Of a stretch of DNA of 13,439 bases, positions 1 through 8,800 are shown in pieces (positions within the stretch are counted from its first letter, which is position 1; each line of letters starts with the position of its first letter). The position numbers and the translations under genes are program-made. The DNA lies in contig WELB01000094.1 of the NCBI GenBank assembly GCA_009602725.1, positions 250,987 through 264,425 on the forward strand. Direction: 5' to 3'. The notes under the pieces are model-generated. The model saw only the letters and a program-made list of their open reading frames with translations. It had not been told where the DNA came from and searched no databases. This stretch comes from Spirogloea muscicola. Its lineage: Eukaryota > Streptophyta > Zygnematophyceae > Spirogloeales > Spirogloeaceae.

Positions 1-2
1 CG

Positions 3-2625
3 GCCGCGGCGCCGGCGGGGAGCAGCCGCCGTGCGATCCCGGCTCTCCCCCGCGCTCCGCCGGGAGCCCCGCGCGGCGCGGCTCCATTGCCAGCCGTCGC
101 GCTGCGCGCGCGCCGCATTCCCCGCTGCTTCGACGACGCCGACGGCTCCGCCGATCAGCCGCCGCCTGACGACGAGCAAGGGCCTCCTGCCTCCGAAAGC
201 GCCTCCGGCATAGACGCTGTCGATGTCCCTCGACGACGCGATGGTGCGGCAAGCGGCTTTGCCGACGGCGGCAGCGACGACGGCGGCGACGGCGAGCTGC
301 AGAGCTACATGTCTGCCGCAGCGTCAGTGGCCGCGGCGCTGGCGGACAGCGTCCGTCGCCTCAACAGTGCCGCCGCCGAGATCTCGGCGGCTCTCGACAC
401 GCTCGCCAGAGTCACGACAGCGCTGGCCGAGCTGGACGCGTCCAGGCCGCCGCTGCGGGAGGCTGAGCGGCAGGCGCCGGCGCGGGCGCCGCCTCGACGA
501 GCTGCCGTCCAGTAAGGAGCTCGAATACGTAGCCATCGACGTCCTTAAGCTGCTTGCATTAGCTACTAACACCTGACATTATTGATTACTGAGGAGCTCT
601 GTAGCTGTTAACACTGTACATTACTGAGGAGCCAGAGCTATTTGCATATACGATAGCCTCTATCACTGCACCTGCAAGGCCAATGATAGATGCGGGTTTG
701 GCAAACGAGCAGCGATTTGATTATTGCAGGACCTGCTTCTACAGCTGCTAACTCTTGTGGCCTGCAAGCCATGTGGGTTACCGGCGTCCTAAATGAAACG
801 TACAAGTGAAATGTCTGATGGTCAGCTAGGCAGTTATCCGACTTGGGTCAGAGATACTTGGCAGCCGCTGACTGAGGTTCCGATGCTGCGAGCAGAGTGG
901 CGGTCAAGTCGGCAGACACAACGCTGGCGGCCCTGAGCACCGCGGAAGCGCGAGGCGAGGACGTGGTGCTGCTCGGGGCTGGGCCGAGCCTCGAGCAGCA
1001 GGAGGCGAACGCCAAGGGCCACAAATTCGCCTTCAAGCTGCAGCGCGCCTTTGTGCAGGCTCGCATCGAGGGCTTGGGCAAACCGCCAGAGGTATTTGGC
1101 GGCTATTCTCGTCTTGACTCTCGGCATGTACGTAGCCTGAGGTGCATGGGCATCTTCGCTTCTGTTGGTCTTCGTTTACTAAACGAAGAATGACACTGAC
1201 ACTGTGCGGGACGAACCATGCACCACATGTCCTGCACATTGCAAACTGAACTCTGCACCCTGCTCGTATGAGATCATGTTGTACCTTACAGGTTGCACTG
1301 GAGGAGTTTGTTGATATTTGCATGGAGGCGTACAGCGCATACATAGGGCAACGTGCGCTCCAGCTCCAGTTACTCCTTGCAGAGGGGTCGCTGATAGGGC
1401 CGTTCAGTCGCACGGAGACTGGCCCCTCTGACCATTCGCTGTCTGAGGTGGGCCAGCTCGTCTCAATTCCCACATGTGGTCATCAGATGATCCCTTGCTC
1501 AGTGTGAGCATTGTTGGCCTGTCTGTTGCTCCAGGAGTTTTGCTTTTCAGGCTGGTAGGACCCTCCTTGGCCCTGTCTGAGCACAGCCAGCGCACTTTAC
1601 TTGCTGGACGAGAAGATTGTATTTGCTTGGACTGTAGTCACTAGCTACAAGGCTTCTGTGTAGTCTTGACCGAGCTATTCGTAACACTGGTCCACATCAC
1701 TTGCCTGACTCAATACAAGGTCCATGTATTTTGCTGTTTAAATGTAATGTAAGGCGTAGGTCGTTGGGCATGGGCTGACATGCTCTATTGAGCTGATGCA
1801 GGAAAGTAGGATCCGGTCTTCCTGGATTAGCCTTGTATATTCTACGTTAAGACAGGTGGGACCTTGAATGCAGGCAGAGCCATTTGCTATTCATGGGGGA
1901 GGCTGCATCCTATTAAAAAATTTGTTGGTCGTTCAAGGAGGTCCTGGCTAATTGGTTGTCTCGCTAGATGCTTCTGGCAGGTGAAGCCTCATACAGAGGG
2001 TGCAGAAGGTGGAGACCAGATTGCAGAAGGGGACAAGGACACCGATGTCTCTATGGATGACTTCGTGAACCAGGTTTGCCGCTGTTGACACAATGATGGA
2101 TGGCCGCCTCGTGTCAAGCTTATGTGCTATCTGACAAGAAGAGCCGTCAACAAGAGACAGGCCATCACAATTTTCACGCCAGATGCTTGGTAGTGGGAGG
2201 AGAAGAGTTACACAAAGAGAAGAGGCAAAGCTTGAACCTGAGCCTGTTGATGAGATTCATGGGGATTGATGTTGACTACTTCATTTGCAGGTCCGGACTC
2301 TAGAACGTAACAGTGGCATAGATCTGAGGCACGTTCGTGAGCAGCAGGTCAGTACCACCAATTGCTGAGTTCTCTGACATGTATTGGCGTTCACATCCTA
2401 TGTCACTGCCAAAGTGTTTCTTGATTGTCCCTGAGCAGCCTATGCATCCAAGACAGCATGAGCTACCTTGCAAAGTATGTCATGTGGTGGATTGGTGACC
2501 TTGACCCCATGTTCACCCTGCAGGCTGTCAATGGACCACCCATGTCCCCCTCCATCAAGATGATGAGGCAGAGCCAGATGATTGTTCTAATGACACTTGA
2601 CAAATACCGGCACAAGACTTACTAG
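3..2625 (+). CDS. Seven-exon gene, 5' partial, unknown function
   Basis: I do not recognise this protein. The proposed coding exons are 3-511, 896-1091, 1292-1447, 1981-2073, 2291-2347, 2439-2474 and 2524-2625, ending in TAG. All introns are GT..AG: donors CCA|GTAAGG, GAG|GTATTT, GAG|GTGGGC, CAG|GTTTGC, CAG|GTCAGT and AAA|GTATGT, with CAG acceptors except the third exon's ACAG. The first intron falls two bases into a codon and the acceptor at 896 supplies the third; every later intron is phase 0. Intron lengths are 384, 200, 533, 217, 91 and 49. The frame is open to the left edge (382 residues visible); the only in-frame ATG is at 309, which would give 280 residues. After that ATG comes an Ala-rich heptad-like helix, then an acidic and Gln-rich stretch (GPSLEQQEANAKGHKFAFKL), a helical exon 3 (VALEEFVDICMEAYSAYIGQ), an acidic exon 4 and a basic C-terminus. 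Exon 3 could instead run to 1503 (GT|GTGAGC) and join an exon at 1551, but that path does not reach exon 4 in frame. The exon structure is well supported; the function is not. Confidence 0.68.
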
Positions 2626-3439
2626 GCCCTGATTTAGCTGCTCAAGACATTCTTATGCGAGCTGCTGTGGGCAATATGTGTATGCATAACCGATTTGTTC
2701 CTCATAGTACCTCTGTGCACCTTCATATGGAGGTCGCTCGCTACTTAGAGTGGAACCGTTGAGCACGTAGATAGATGTTAGTCAAATGCCAAGGGACTCC
2801 TCAGAGACCAGCATTCCTCTAGATTCACTTCAGGACATTGTAAGTGCACCGCTCGCCACAAAATGTTTCTTGTTTCCTTCATGATCTACCGCTTATTGAA
2901 ACACGGAAAGATACAAGGCATTCTCGTAAGGCTCTGGCAGCTAGTGATTGGTCACCCATCGAAGATTGTGTTTGTGAGGAGTAGATTACAAGAGTAGCTT
3001 GGCTGTGATTTAGTTGTTGGTGCATTAAGCTCAGTCACCATTGCATCTTGCCCAATCTGAGCAGCAAGCACACCCCTGCCTGTCTGTGCAGGAGTGTACT
3101 GTACCACATAGGAGCATGTAGAGCCCTGTGCTAATGCAGACGGGCAGACAGGTTGATGCTACTCATTAGTGAGCGCCACAGGGCCCCTAACTTTAAGCCG
3201 TTGTGGACTGGCATCGCTAAAGCCTGAACATGCATCTGTCTGAGTACCTGTAAGCCCGTCAAAGTAAAACCGTCAACCTGCCAGTGATGACGTTTTGATG
3301 TCGAGCATGGGTTGTGTCTGTGGTCAACGATCCAGCAAGCCTGGGAGGGCAGCAGACGATCAACGCCTGGAGTCATGAGCGCTCACCTAAAGCCTAGTCC
3401 CTACGCCCAGGGTAGTTTAATCCAGGGAAAGGAGGGAGA
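2626..3439. other. Intergenic stretch without a recognisable gene
   Basis: After the TAG at 2625 I see no exon pair with good splice signals and no long GC-rich reading frame. TGTAA at 2839-2843 matches the polyadenylation signal typical of many green algae and could end the upstream gene, but this is only a five-base match. The minus-strand reading frame at 3131-3376 shows no recognisable motif. No tRNA-like cloverleaf with a GGTTCRA box was noticed. Confidence 0.4.
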
Positions 3440-4694
3440 CAGAGGAGCAAAGTGCGCATGACTTGAAAGATTGGCCAAGCCAAGCCAGCACACTAGTCAT
3501 ACAGAGAGCAAAGTGAGTGGAAAGAATGGGCCTGAAGAAAGCGAAGCTCTAGAAGTTGGCTGAGCAACAGATGGACCAATGAAGGCACCGTGTATTAAAA
3601 AGAAATGTAGGCCAAATGGCCAGGTAGAAAGGCAAGCACATCTAAAAATCTACATAACCTACAGCAGATTGACCCGCTCAATAACCACGGGTCAAAACAT
3701 AAAGGTCACTACTCGATGCATGAATACTAGATGCCAGGAACGGAGCCTTTCTGCCACCTACTAGAGCTCGCCCAGCTTTCTGGTGCCAGGCACTAGCCTG
3801 AGCGCGCTGCAAACAGGCCGAAACTTGTCGTCGCAAGAGCGACAGATATGCAGCTGGCAAGCCCATCTCAGCCGGAAACACATCTGCACGTCGAGTGTAG
3901 CCTAGATTGGCAATGTTTTGAAGCAAAGTTTGGAAGCGAGGACCCAGAGAGCCAAAGATGTCGATTGCAGCTGGCAGGAGTTGATCACATTGGGGGTAAT
4001 CGGAGTAATGCCGCAATTTTCTTTGCTCTGCTCCGCCCACTGCGTGCCCAGCAATCTGTGTTGATGCTGGGCCTTTATATGCCTCCGTAACAACAACGTC
4101 GACCAGGGCCCGTGGTCCTCCACCAAGTTGCACGCCCACAATGTCAAGTGTGCGGCGATGATGACGTCCCTGGGCGTCCGTGGTGATAGGCATGATATTG
4201 TTGACTTCCACGACCGCACGGTAACCGACGTCGCGCATCAAGCCCGCCAGGGCATCGCGAAGGAGGTTGTGAATGCCCACCACTTCTGGTCCAGTGGGGC
4301 ATCTCAGCATGTGAGTGGCGAGCACAGCACCCTCTGCACGAAAGCCGCACTCGCACTGGCGCACCCCAATCAAGCAATTAGGTGGGAGGCCGAGGAAGAG
4401 TTGAAGCGATGTCCGAAAGGCCTCGGAGCTGATGCTGAAGGCGTTGGCGACGGGGGGAGAGATGATCCAGTCAGTGGCACCAGGTGTGGCCAGAGAAGTA
4501 AGTCTTGCCAAGCTCCTTGGATTGTTCTCTGGCAGCCTCCTCAACCTTCTGCGGCGTTCGTCTTCCACTGCCGTAACCAGTCTGCATTGTGCAAATGGGG
4601 CCGGGCTGCAAAACAAGATTGCGGCGCGCCTCCACAAGTCGCTGGGCAATTGAACGTTGAGCAAGCAGGTTAAGGAGAACAGGGAGAAGCACAT
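3440..4694 (-). mobile_element. LINE copy L1: 5'-truncated non-LTR retrotransposon with 3' UTR
   Basis: This is the longest of the related LINE 3' ends. Its coding part ends with TGA at 3678-3680 and its 3' UTR runs to lower coordinates. The same UTR is shared with copy L2 (8165-8800): both carry a block containing GGCCAAATGGCCA and GGCAAGCACATCT near 3612-3652 and 8335-8373, and the adjoining block ACATAACCTACAGCAG. Farther along the UTR (about 3440-3480) lie GTGCGCATGA and TTGGCCAA, which recur in the tails near 7030, 7345 and 8170. The reverse transcriptase core is absent, as expected for an insertion truncated at its 5' end by incomplete target-primed reverse transcription. I did not identify target-site duplications. 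The element's ends are approximate. Confidence 0.75.
3678..4694 (-). pseudogene. C-terminal part of LINE polyprotein (CCHC knuckle plus restriction-like endonuclease region)
   Basis: The open frame has 338 residues, but only about residues 15-338 look element-derived; the ATG at 4694 is just the first one after a stop. In order it shows a stretch with TSLATPGATDWI (about 66-77), typical of the post-RT linker in this LINE type. Next is a knuckle CECG...THMLRC (about 113-131; C-x-C-x11-H-x3-C). Then comes a nuclease-like region with HNLLRDAL, RRTLDIVGV and ALVDVVVTEAY (about 141-207), resembling the R..D...D layout of restriction-like endonucleases of R2/CRE-type LINEs. The conserved tail follows: YPQCDQLLPAAIDIFG, then LRRQVSACLQRAQ, ending SSSDLYVLTRGY. 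In the family these regions bind and nick target DNA. The reverse transcriptase upstream is missing, so it is a non-autonomous fragment. A second frame upstream (through LLNLLAQRSIAQRLVEARR) suggests a frameshift near 4650. Family assignment is from motif memory, not a search. Confidence 0.7.
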
Positions 4695-4875
4695 GGAAAG
4701 AGGCTTTGTATGAGAGGAAGCTTTTCAAGAGAAGCTTTCCAAAACAAACGCAGAAAGTACAGCCCATATTGAACAAGGTCAAAGGTCTGATGAGTCACGT
4801 GAAGTAGCTGATCAATTCATCAGAGTGGAGAGAGACGGGAATTCCTGAGAATAGCTTTTCCGATTTACGGCAATG

Positions 4876-5045
4876 GCAGTGAGCGGCCAGCCCAAAGAAT
4901 TGGACACGGTCTGAAAGGGCCGGATGGCGCAATAAAGAGGATACTAGTCTACCAGACGGCAGCAAGAGGCGCTCAATAACCTCTAGTCAGCAAGTGCGAA
5001 TTTGGAACAACTAGAGGGCGGGAAAATAAAGTAAGGCTTCCAGAT
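4876..5045 (-). repeat. LINE 3' tail fragment, first of a tandem pair
   Basis: This block resembles the block immediately to its right (5046-5230). Both hold GGCCAGCCCAAAG, then GGTCTGAAAG, GGATGGCGCAA, a GATACT element, CAGCAAG, CTCTAGTCAG and finally CTAGAGGGCGG. Read on the minus strand it contains about 45 bases of the degenerate C-terminal coding end followed by 3' UTR. It is a very short LINE insertion or a tandem duplication of the neighbour. Confidence 0.55.
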
Positions 5046-5440
5046 GGACAGCGGTGGCTGTGAGAGGCCAGCCCAAAGAGAGATGGCACGCCCATAGAAA
5101 AAGGAATGGACAAGGTCTGAAAGAGGGGATGGCGCAAGAAGCAAGATACTGATCGCTAAGACGTCAGCAAGTATGCTCTCAGTGAGCTCTAGTCAGTAAG
5201 CGCAGGTCGGAATAGCTAGAGGGCGGAAAAGCGTCGCCCTGACGGAATCCGGAGGCACCAGCCTAGTCGCGGGCCTGCACGTAAGAGACGGCAAAAGCTA
5301 AGGACCGCTGCGGGGATACCGCAAGGCGCACCCTGTTCACATGAGCAAGCGACCCGACGACATTGAAGCCGGGGTGCTCGCGCGACTGCTGTTCTAGGCG
5401 GTGGAACACAGCGCGCCGCGCAAGTCGCTGGAGTAGGTTG
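5046..5440 (-). mobile_element. LINE copy L5: short 5'-truncated copy
   Basis: Read on the minus strand from about 5440, the frame gives VFHRLEQQSREHPGFNVVG, LAHVNRVRLAVSPQRSLAF, then an in-frame TAG at 5263-5265, then GASGFRQGDAFPP and the ending SYSDLRLLTRAH with TGA at 5179-5181. The layout matches the last 70 or so residues of L1 (LQNIANLGY..., RRQVSACLQRAQ, SDLYVLTRGY). The 3' UTR to lower coordinates includes a GGCTGTGAGAGGCCAGCC hairpin at 5056-5073. The premature stop marks it as dead. Compared with L1 the residues are divergent, so this is an older copy or a different subfamily. Confidence 0.6.
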
Positions 5441-5454
5441 AGCTAGCTGAGGCA

Positions 5455-5665
5455 GCATGAATAAATGCTCGCCCATAGAGAAGAGGGGCTGGCAAAGGGA
5501 GCCCCAAAAGAAAATCCAAAGAGCCAAGAAAGGAGCCGGAAAGAATAGCTACACAGCTAGACACGAGACGACGCAGAGGAAAGCTCACTACGCAGCAGGG
5601 CGGCAGGAAGGCTTGTGGAGGGGCAGCCCGGAAAGCGTGCACCCTCCACCTCCACGAAAGTAAAT
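5455..5665 (-). mobile_element. LINE copy L6: degenerate C-terminal remnant and 3' tail
   Basis: On the minus strand the block 5540-5455 matches the tail of copy L4 (7920-7840): both have a T-rich run, a small hairpin (here GGGGCT...AGCCCC at 5485-5505) and then ATGGGCGAGC. Just upstream a frame ends SELSSASSRV followed by a stop, which resembles the family ending S-D-L-x-x-L-T-R-G-Y in a decayed state. The tail assignment is fair; the coding remnant is weak. Confidence 0.4.
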
Positions 5666-5699
5666 ATGGAGAGTCTAGGACTGCATTGGGAGCTTCCAT

Positions 5700-5830
5700 G
5701 GTATTCTCGGGCTGGCTGTGCACAGCCCTGGCCCCTTTTGCTTGCCTTTGTACTTGGCCCTTCATCTCTTAACTCACACTCGTTCCTTTGGGAGAAGCCA
5801 CTTCTTTCCATCGTATTGCTGTGGCCTTGG
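5700..5830 (+). repeat. LINE 3' tail fragment in the opposite orientation
   Basis: On the plus strand this reads GGGCTGGCTGTGCACAGCCC (5709-5728), then CTTGCCTTTGTACTTGGCC (about 5740-5758), CTTCATCTCTTAA and CTCACACTCGTTCC. The last three blocks occur in the same order on the minus strand of copy L2 (about 8366-8265). This is therefore the same 3' UTR inserted in the other direction, so not all insertions in the cluster arose by duplication of one array. Confidence 0.5.
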
Positions 5831-6059
5831 GGGGACCACTCGAGCACGATCAGGTGCCATCTCTATCCTGGGAATTCGGTTGAGAGCACTGAGAGCGCCG
5901 TAAACGAGTGCGCTGCTTCGCAGCAGGGTCGGTGGCTTGGCAGACAGCGCGCCCAGCAGAAGGGCGTTATGAGGTGGCACGAGAGTCTTGCATGATGAGG
6001 GGCAGAAGTTCGCGTAGGCGACTGGCCCACTAGGAGAGGCAATAACACCCACCACAGGT
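5831..6059. other. Unassigned stretch inside the LINE cluster
   Basis: A minus-strand frame (VVGVIASPSGPVAYANFC...) is open through most of this interval but shows no family motif and no splice pair I would trust. It may be the decayed C-terminal end of copy L7, which lies directly upstream in the minus direction, but the residues do not align convincingly with L1. Confidence 0.3.
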
Positions 6060-7010
6060 CGACGTAGGGCTGTTGAGCAGCTCAGTTGAGAGATGTTTCG
6101 TGAGTCAGGCAGGTGATCGCTCGAGGGCCATGGAGCTCTGCACCATAAATGCTGACTGCTGCTTTCTCCGCTTCAATTGCAACTTCTTTTTGTTTACTGG
6201 TAGAAGGTGGTCACAGTGGGGATAGTCATAAAGTGCAATTTCTATTACTTACTTTTCATTCACTCTATAGTGGGCTGGTTATCACAGCACCTCGCCCGCT
6301 TTGCAAGAGCTGCTTTCGTTTACTCTCCACTACTCGCCACCTGACCAGCAATGTATTGTAAATGTTAAGCCTCTTTGACAATCGCGTCATCAAGGCACGT
6401 CGTCTGCTACCAGATCGCTTCACCTACGCTGTCAAGGGTGCTGCGGTCACAACGTTCCACGGTAACAGCAATAGTGAGCATGATGTCTCACCCTACGTTC
6501 TGCCCAAAAATTGGCGTTTCTCATGAACCCAGCCAACTTCCGGGGAAGTTGTCCATGCCTACCAGTCAAAAGCAGTAGGGCATCGCAGAATGTGCATGTT
6601 CAGCTTTCTAACCCTCTGTGCGGAAGCCACATGCACGCTGGCAGACCCGAGTCAAGGAGGTCGGGACGGCCAAGGATGGATTGCATTAGCATGGGGTGGG
6701 CCTCTGGGCCTCTCAGAGGCCCACCCCATGAGGCTGATGATAATTGTTTCAAAGCCATTGCAGATAGGCGTCTTTGACACCCAATCGGTAGCTCCTGGTG
6801 TGGCGAGGGTGGTTAAGTGTTGCCAAAGCCTTGGATTTGTTCTGGTTCTCCGACATCTTTCTCAGCCTCTTTCGACGCTCTTGCAATTGCCATTGCCATT
6901 GCCATAAGCCTAGCCTGTGCCCTAATGTCTGGGGCTTGAAAGGGGAGGAGAAGGGCGTGAGAAGGATTGCAAGAAGCTGGAAGTCAAGTTGCGTGTGCTC
7001 CTCCACTGCA
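6060..7010 (-). mobile_element. LINE copy L7: long, heavily decayed copy
   Basis: Read on the minus strand in shifting frames, this copy follows the order of L1: ERRKRLRK (about 6870), TLATPGATDW (about 6795), a leucine-rich stretch, CGFRTEG (about 6625), and YDYPHCDHLLP (about 6220), against ERRRRLRRL, SLATPGATDW, CGFRAEG and SDYPQCDQLLP in L1. Several frameshifts and stops separate these pieces, and the endonuclease-like part is unreadable. A perfect 17-bp hairpin has appeared inside it (6690-6730). It is clearly older than L1 and L2. The lower boundary is uncertain. Confidence 0.6.
6690..6730. repeat. Perfect 17-bp inverted repeat with 7-nt loop
   Basis: The left arm CATGGGGTGGGCCTCTG (6690-6706) is the exact reverse complement of the right arm CAGAGGCCCACCCCATG (6714-6730). 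The loop is GGCCTCT. The arm and loop also contain a tandem GGGCCTCT. In the intact relative L1 the matching place holds ordinary coding sequence, so the hairpin seems to have arisen in this copy by inverted duplication or insertion. Confidence 0.85.
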
Positions 7011-7024
7011 CTCTTAAGGAAGCT

Positions 7025-7200
7025 CTAAGACAGAAGGCGCGCAGAGCGCATGAAGATAAAGGGTGGCCATTCCAAGCCATTACATTGTTCAGGCAAAAAG
7101 TAGTGCACAATGGGCAGTGGCTGTGAAAAGGCCAGCCCAAAGAATGGACAAGTCTACAGGAAGAAGCTCCTCCAAGTGGACAATGGCCGTGAAATGTGAG
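7025..7200 (-). repeat. LINE 3' tail fragments
   Basis: On the minus strand the interval reads GTCCATTCTTTGGGCTGGC, then TTTTCACAGCC, a TTTGCCTGAACAATGTAATG block, TGGCTTGGAATGGCCA and finally GCGCTCTGCGCGCC. The same succession closes the UTR of copy L2 (8165-8275: GTCCATTC, TTTGCACTAG, TTGGCTTGAATTGGCCA, CAGCGCGCC). A second partial match to the middle block, TTTCACGGCCATTGTCCAC, lies at about 7174-7193. No coding end is attached, so these are bare tails or very short insertions. Confidence 0.55.
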
Positions 7201-7334
7201 CACGTGGGGAGCAGGGCGGCAACCTGGTGCCAGCAGCCGAAGAGAGGCCTCCCTCTCGCTGCCTGTCTCGACGACCGCAGCCAAGGCCGTCCCTGCGCGA
7301 TGGAGGATAAGTCAAGGCTTGCAGGGATGGGGAG
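7201..7334. other. Unassigned spacer in LINE cluster
   Basis: This GC-richer spacer lies between the tail fragments and the 3' UTR of copy L3. I see no motif of the LINE coding region, no hairpin of the tail type and no splice signals of note. Confidence 0.3.
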
Positions 7335-7845
7335 AGAAGAAGGCACGCGGTGCGCATGATATTGAAAGAGAGGCCAATTCGAGCCTAACAAATGTCTTGG
7401 TAACGGGGTAATGAGTTGGCTAAGGGGGGCACTAAAGTCCTCGAGTGAGCACATACATATCTGACAAGCTAAGCTGAGGAGCAAGACCACCACCACGGAA
7501 GCCATTAGCCTGGCCCAATGCACGCCCAGCACGCTGGTGTATTGCGAGTGCCTGGGAGCCCTGTAGACTCACTGATAGCCGCATTCTATAGCAGGCAACA
7601 ATGGCTTGCGGGACGCTAGAATGCCCTAAGCTACCCGCCCGACTACGTTGGCGGGCGTCGACATGCTGTGCCAGGTGGCGGAGGAGGGAAGACCACTTCG
7701 TTCCGTAGCCGCCGTATATGTCCATGGCGCATGGGAAGAAGTGGTCGCCCCGGAGGTGGTCCTTATAATGTCGCTCCTTCTCCGTATGATGTGTCGTCGC
7801 CCAACCTGGCACAGTCGGCGTGGGTGCCCCTGGTTGGAATGAAGA
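7335..7845 (-). mobile_element. LINE copy L3: 5'-truncated, C-terminus open
   Basis: A minus-strand frame of about 135 element-derived residues ends with TAG at 7432-7434. It aligns in order with L1: EKERHYKDHLRGDHFFPC against EQRKLRHYSDYPQCDQLLPA, AMDIYGGYGTKWSSLLRHL against AIDIFGSLGPRFQTLLQNI, RMRLSVSLQGSQALAIHQRA against LRRQVSACLQRAQASAWHQK, and SLSDMYVLTRGL against SSSDLYVLTRGY. The frame has no internal stop. Homology starts near GWATTHHTEKERHY, almost the place where copy L2 begins. The 3' UTR runs down to about 7335 and carries GAATTGGCC and CATGCGCACCGCGTGCC. The upstream residues to about 7938 belong to the tail of L4, not to L3. Confidence 0.65.
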
Positions 7846-8150
7846 AAGGGCTCGCCCATTGAGGATAGGGGCTGGAAAAGCCAGCCCAAAAAAGAATGAA
7901 TTAAGTACGAGAAGGGGCGCTAAGAAAAACAAGCACAAAAAGAAACAAAGCAGCTACGAATCACTCAGTAACCCCTGCTAAGCAGCAGCAGGTCAGAGAA
8001 GCTAGGCTCCTGGAAGTGGGTCCCCTGGCCAGAGCCAGAGGCAGCAGCGAGGGCTCTGCCGGCACGCAGGTGCAACGCGCGGGCCATGCGTCGATAAGAA
8101 CGACAAAAGGTAGTGCAGAAAGTGGAGCTACATGACGCAGCCCTATGCTT
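7846..8150 (-). mobile_element. LINE copy L4: last ~45 codons plus 3' tail
   Basis: The minus-strand frame reads RSYRRMARALHLRAGRALA and ends SFSDLLLLSRGY with TGA at 7965-7967, matching the extreme C-terminus of L1, L2 and L3. The 3' UTR continues to about 7846 and contains the best hairpin of the set, GGGCTGG-AAAAG-CCAGCCC (plus strand 7869-7887). Copy L3 begins directly beyond the tail, so the two stand head to tail. On its other side the tail of L2 abuts the start of L4. Confidence 0.6.
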
Positions 8151-8164
8151 GGGGGGGTGAGGTA

Positions 8165-8800
8165 ACTCAGTGAAGGAAGGCGCGCTGTGCAAATGTGGCC
8201 AATTCAAGCCAATACACTGTTGAGGCAGAAACTAGTGCAAAATGTGGGGCTTCACAGATCAAAATTTGAAGGAATGGACTGTGTATTAAGAGATGAAGGG
8301 AGGTGGAGCAAAATTTTGTGAATTTGAAACAAACGAAGGCCAAATGGCCAAGTACAAAGGCAAGCACATCTTAAGACCTACATAACCTACAGCAGATTGA
8401 CCCGCTCAGTAACCACGGGTCAAAATATAAAGGTCGCTAACCGATGCCTGAATACTAGATGTTATATACGAAGCCCTTCTACCACCAACTAGAGCTCGTC
8501 CAGCTTCTGGTGCAAGGCATTGGCCTGAGCACGCCGCAAACAGGCCGAAACTCGTTGTCGCAAGAAAGACGTATGTGCAGCTGGCAAGCCCATCTCAGCC
8601 GGATTTACATTTGCACGACGTGTGTAGCCTAGATTGGCAATATTGGAAGGAGTGTGTGGAAACGAGGACCCGCACAGCCAAAGATGTCGATTGCCGCTAG
8701 CAGGAGCTGATCGCATTGTGGGTAATCGCAGTGCTGCAACTTTCTTCGATTTGCACCGCCCACTGCGTGACCAGCGATGTGTTGGAGCGGGGCATGGGTG
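8165..8800 (-). mobile_element. LINE copy L2: close relative of L1, 5'-truncated and frameshifted
   Basis: On the minus strand, homology to L1 begins near IAGHAVGGANRRKLQHCDYP (L1: IAGHAVGGAEQRKLRHY) and runs through QCDQLLLAAIDIFG, a frameshift near 8640, ANLGYTRRANVNPAEMGLPA, RQRVSACLRRAQANALHQK, a second shift near 8489, and SDLYILTRGY with TGA at 8406-8408. The UTR continues to about 8165. By eye most residues agree with L1, so L1 and L2 are the same subfamily and probably recent. Relative to L1, L2 has about 40 extra bases in the UTR near 8290-8330. Confidence 0.7.

Noticed and set aside
324-1473. Minus-strand frames across the first gene
   Set aside because: The plus strand has a complete chain of phase-consistent splice sites, whereas the minus frames lack them.
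4128-4673. 181-residue plus-strand frame
   Set aside because: It is exactly antisense to the LINE L1 coding region, which has clear family motifs.
7626-7889. Overlapping frames in LINE L3 and the L4 tail, including one running through the L4/L3 junction
   Set aside because: The residues before GWATTH come from the neighbouring L4 3' UTR, so the fused frame is accidental.
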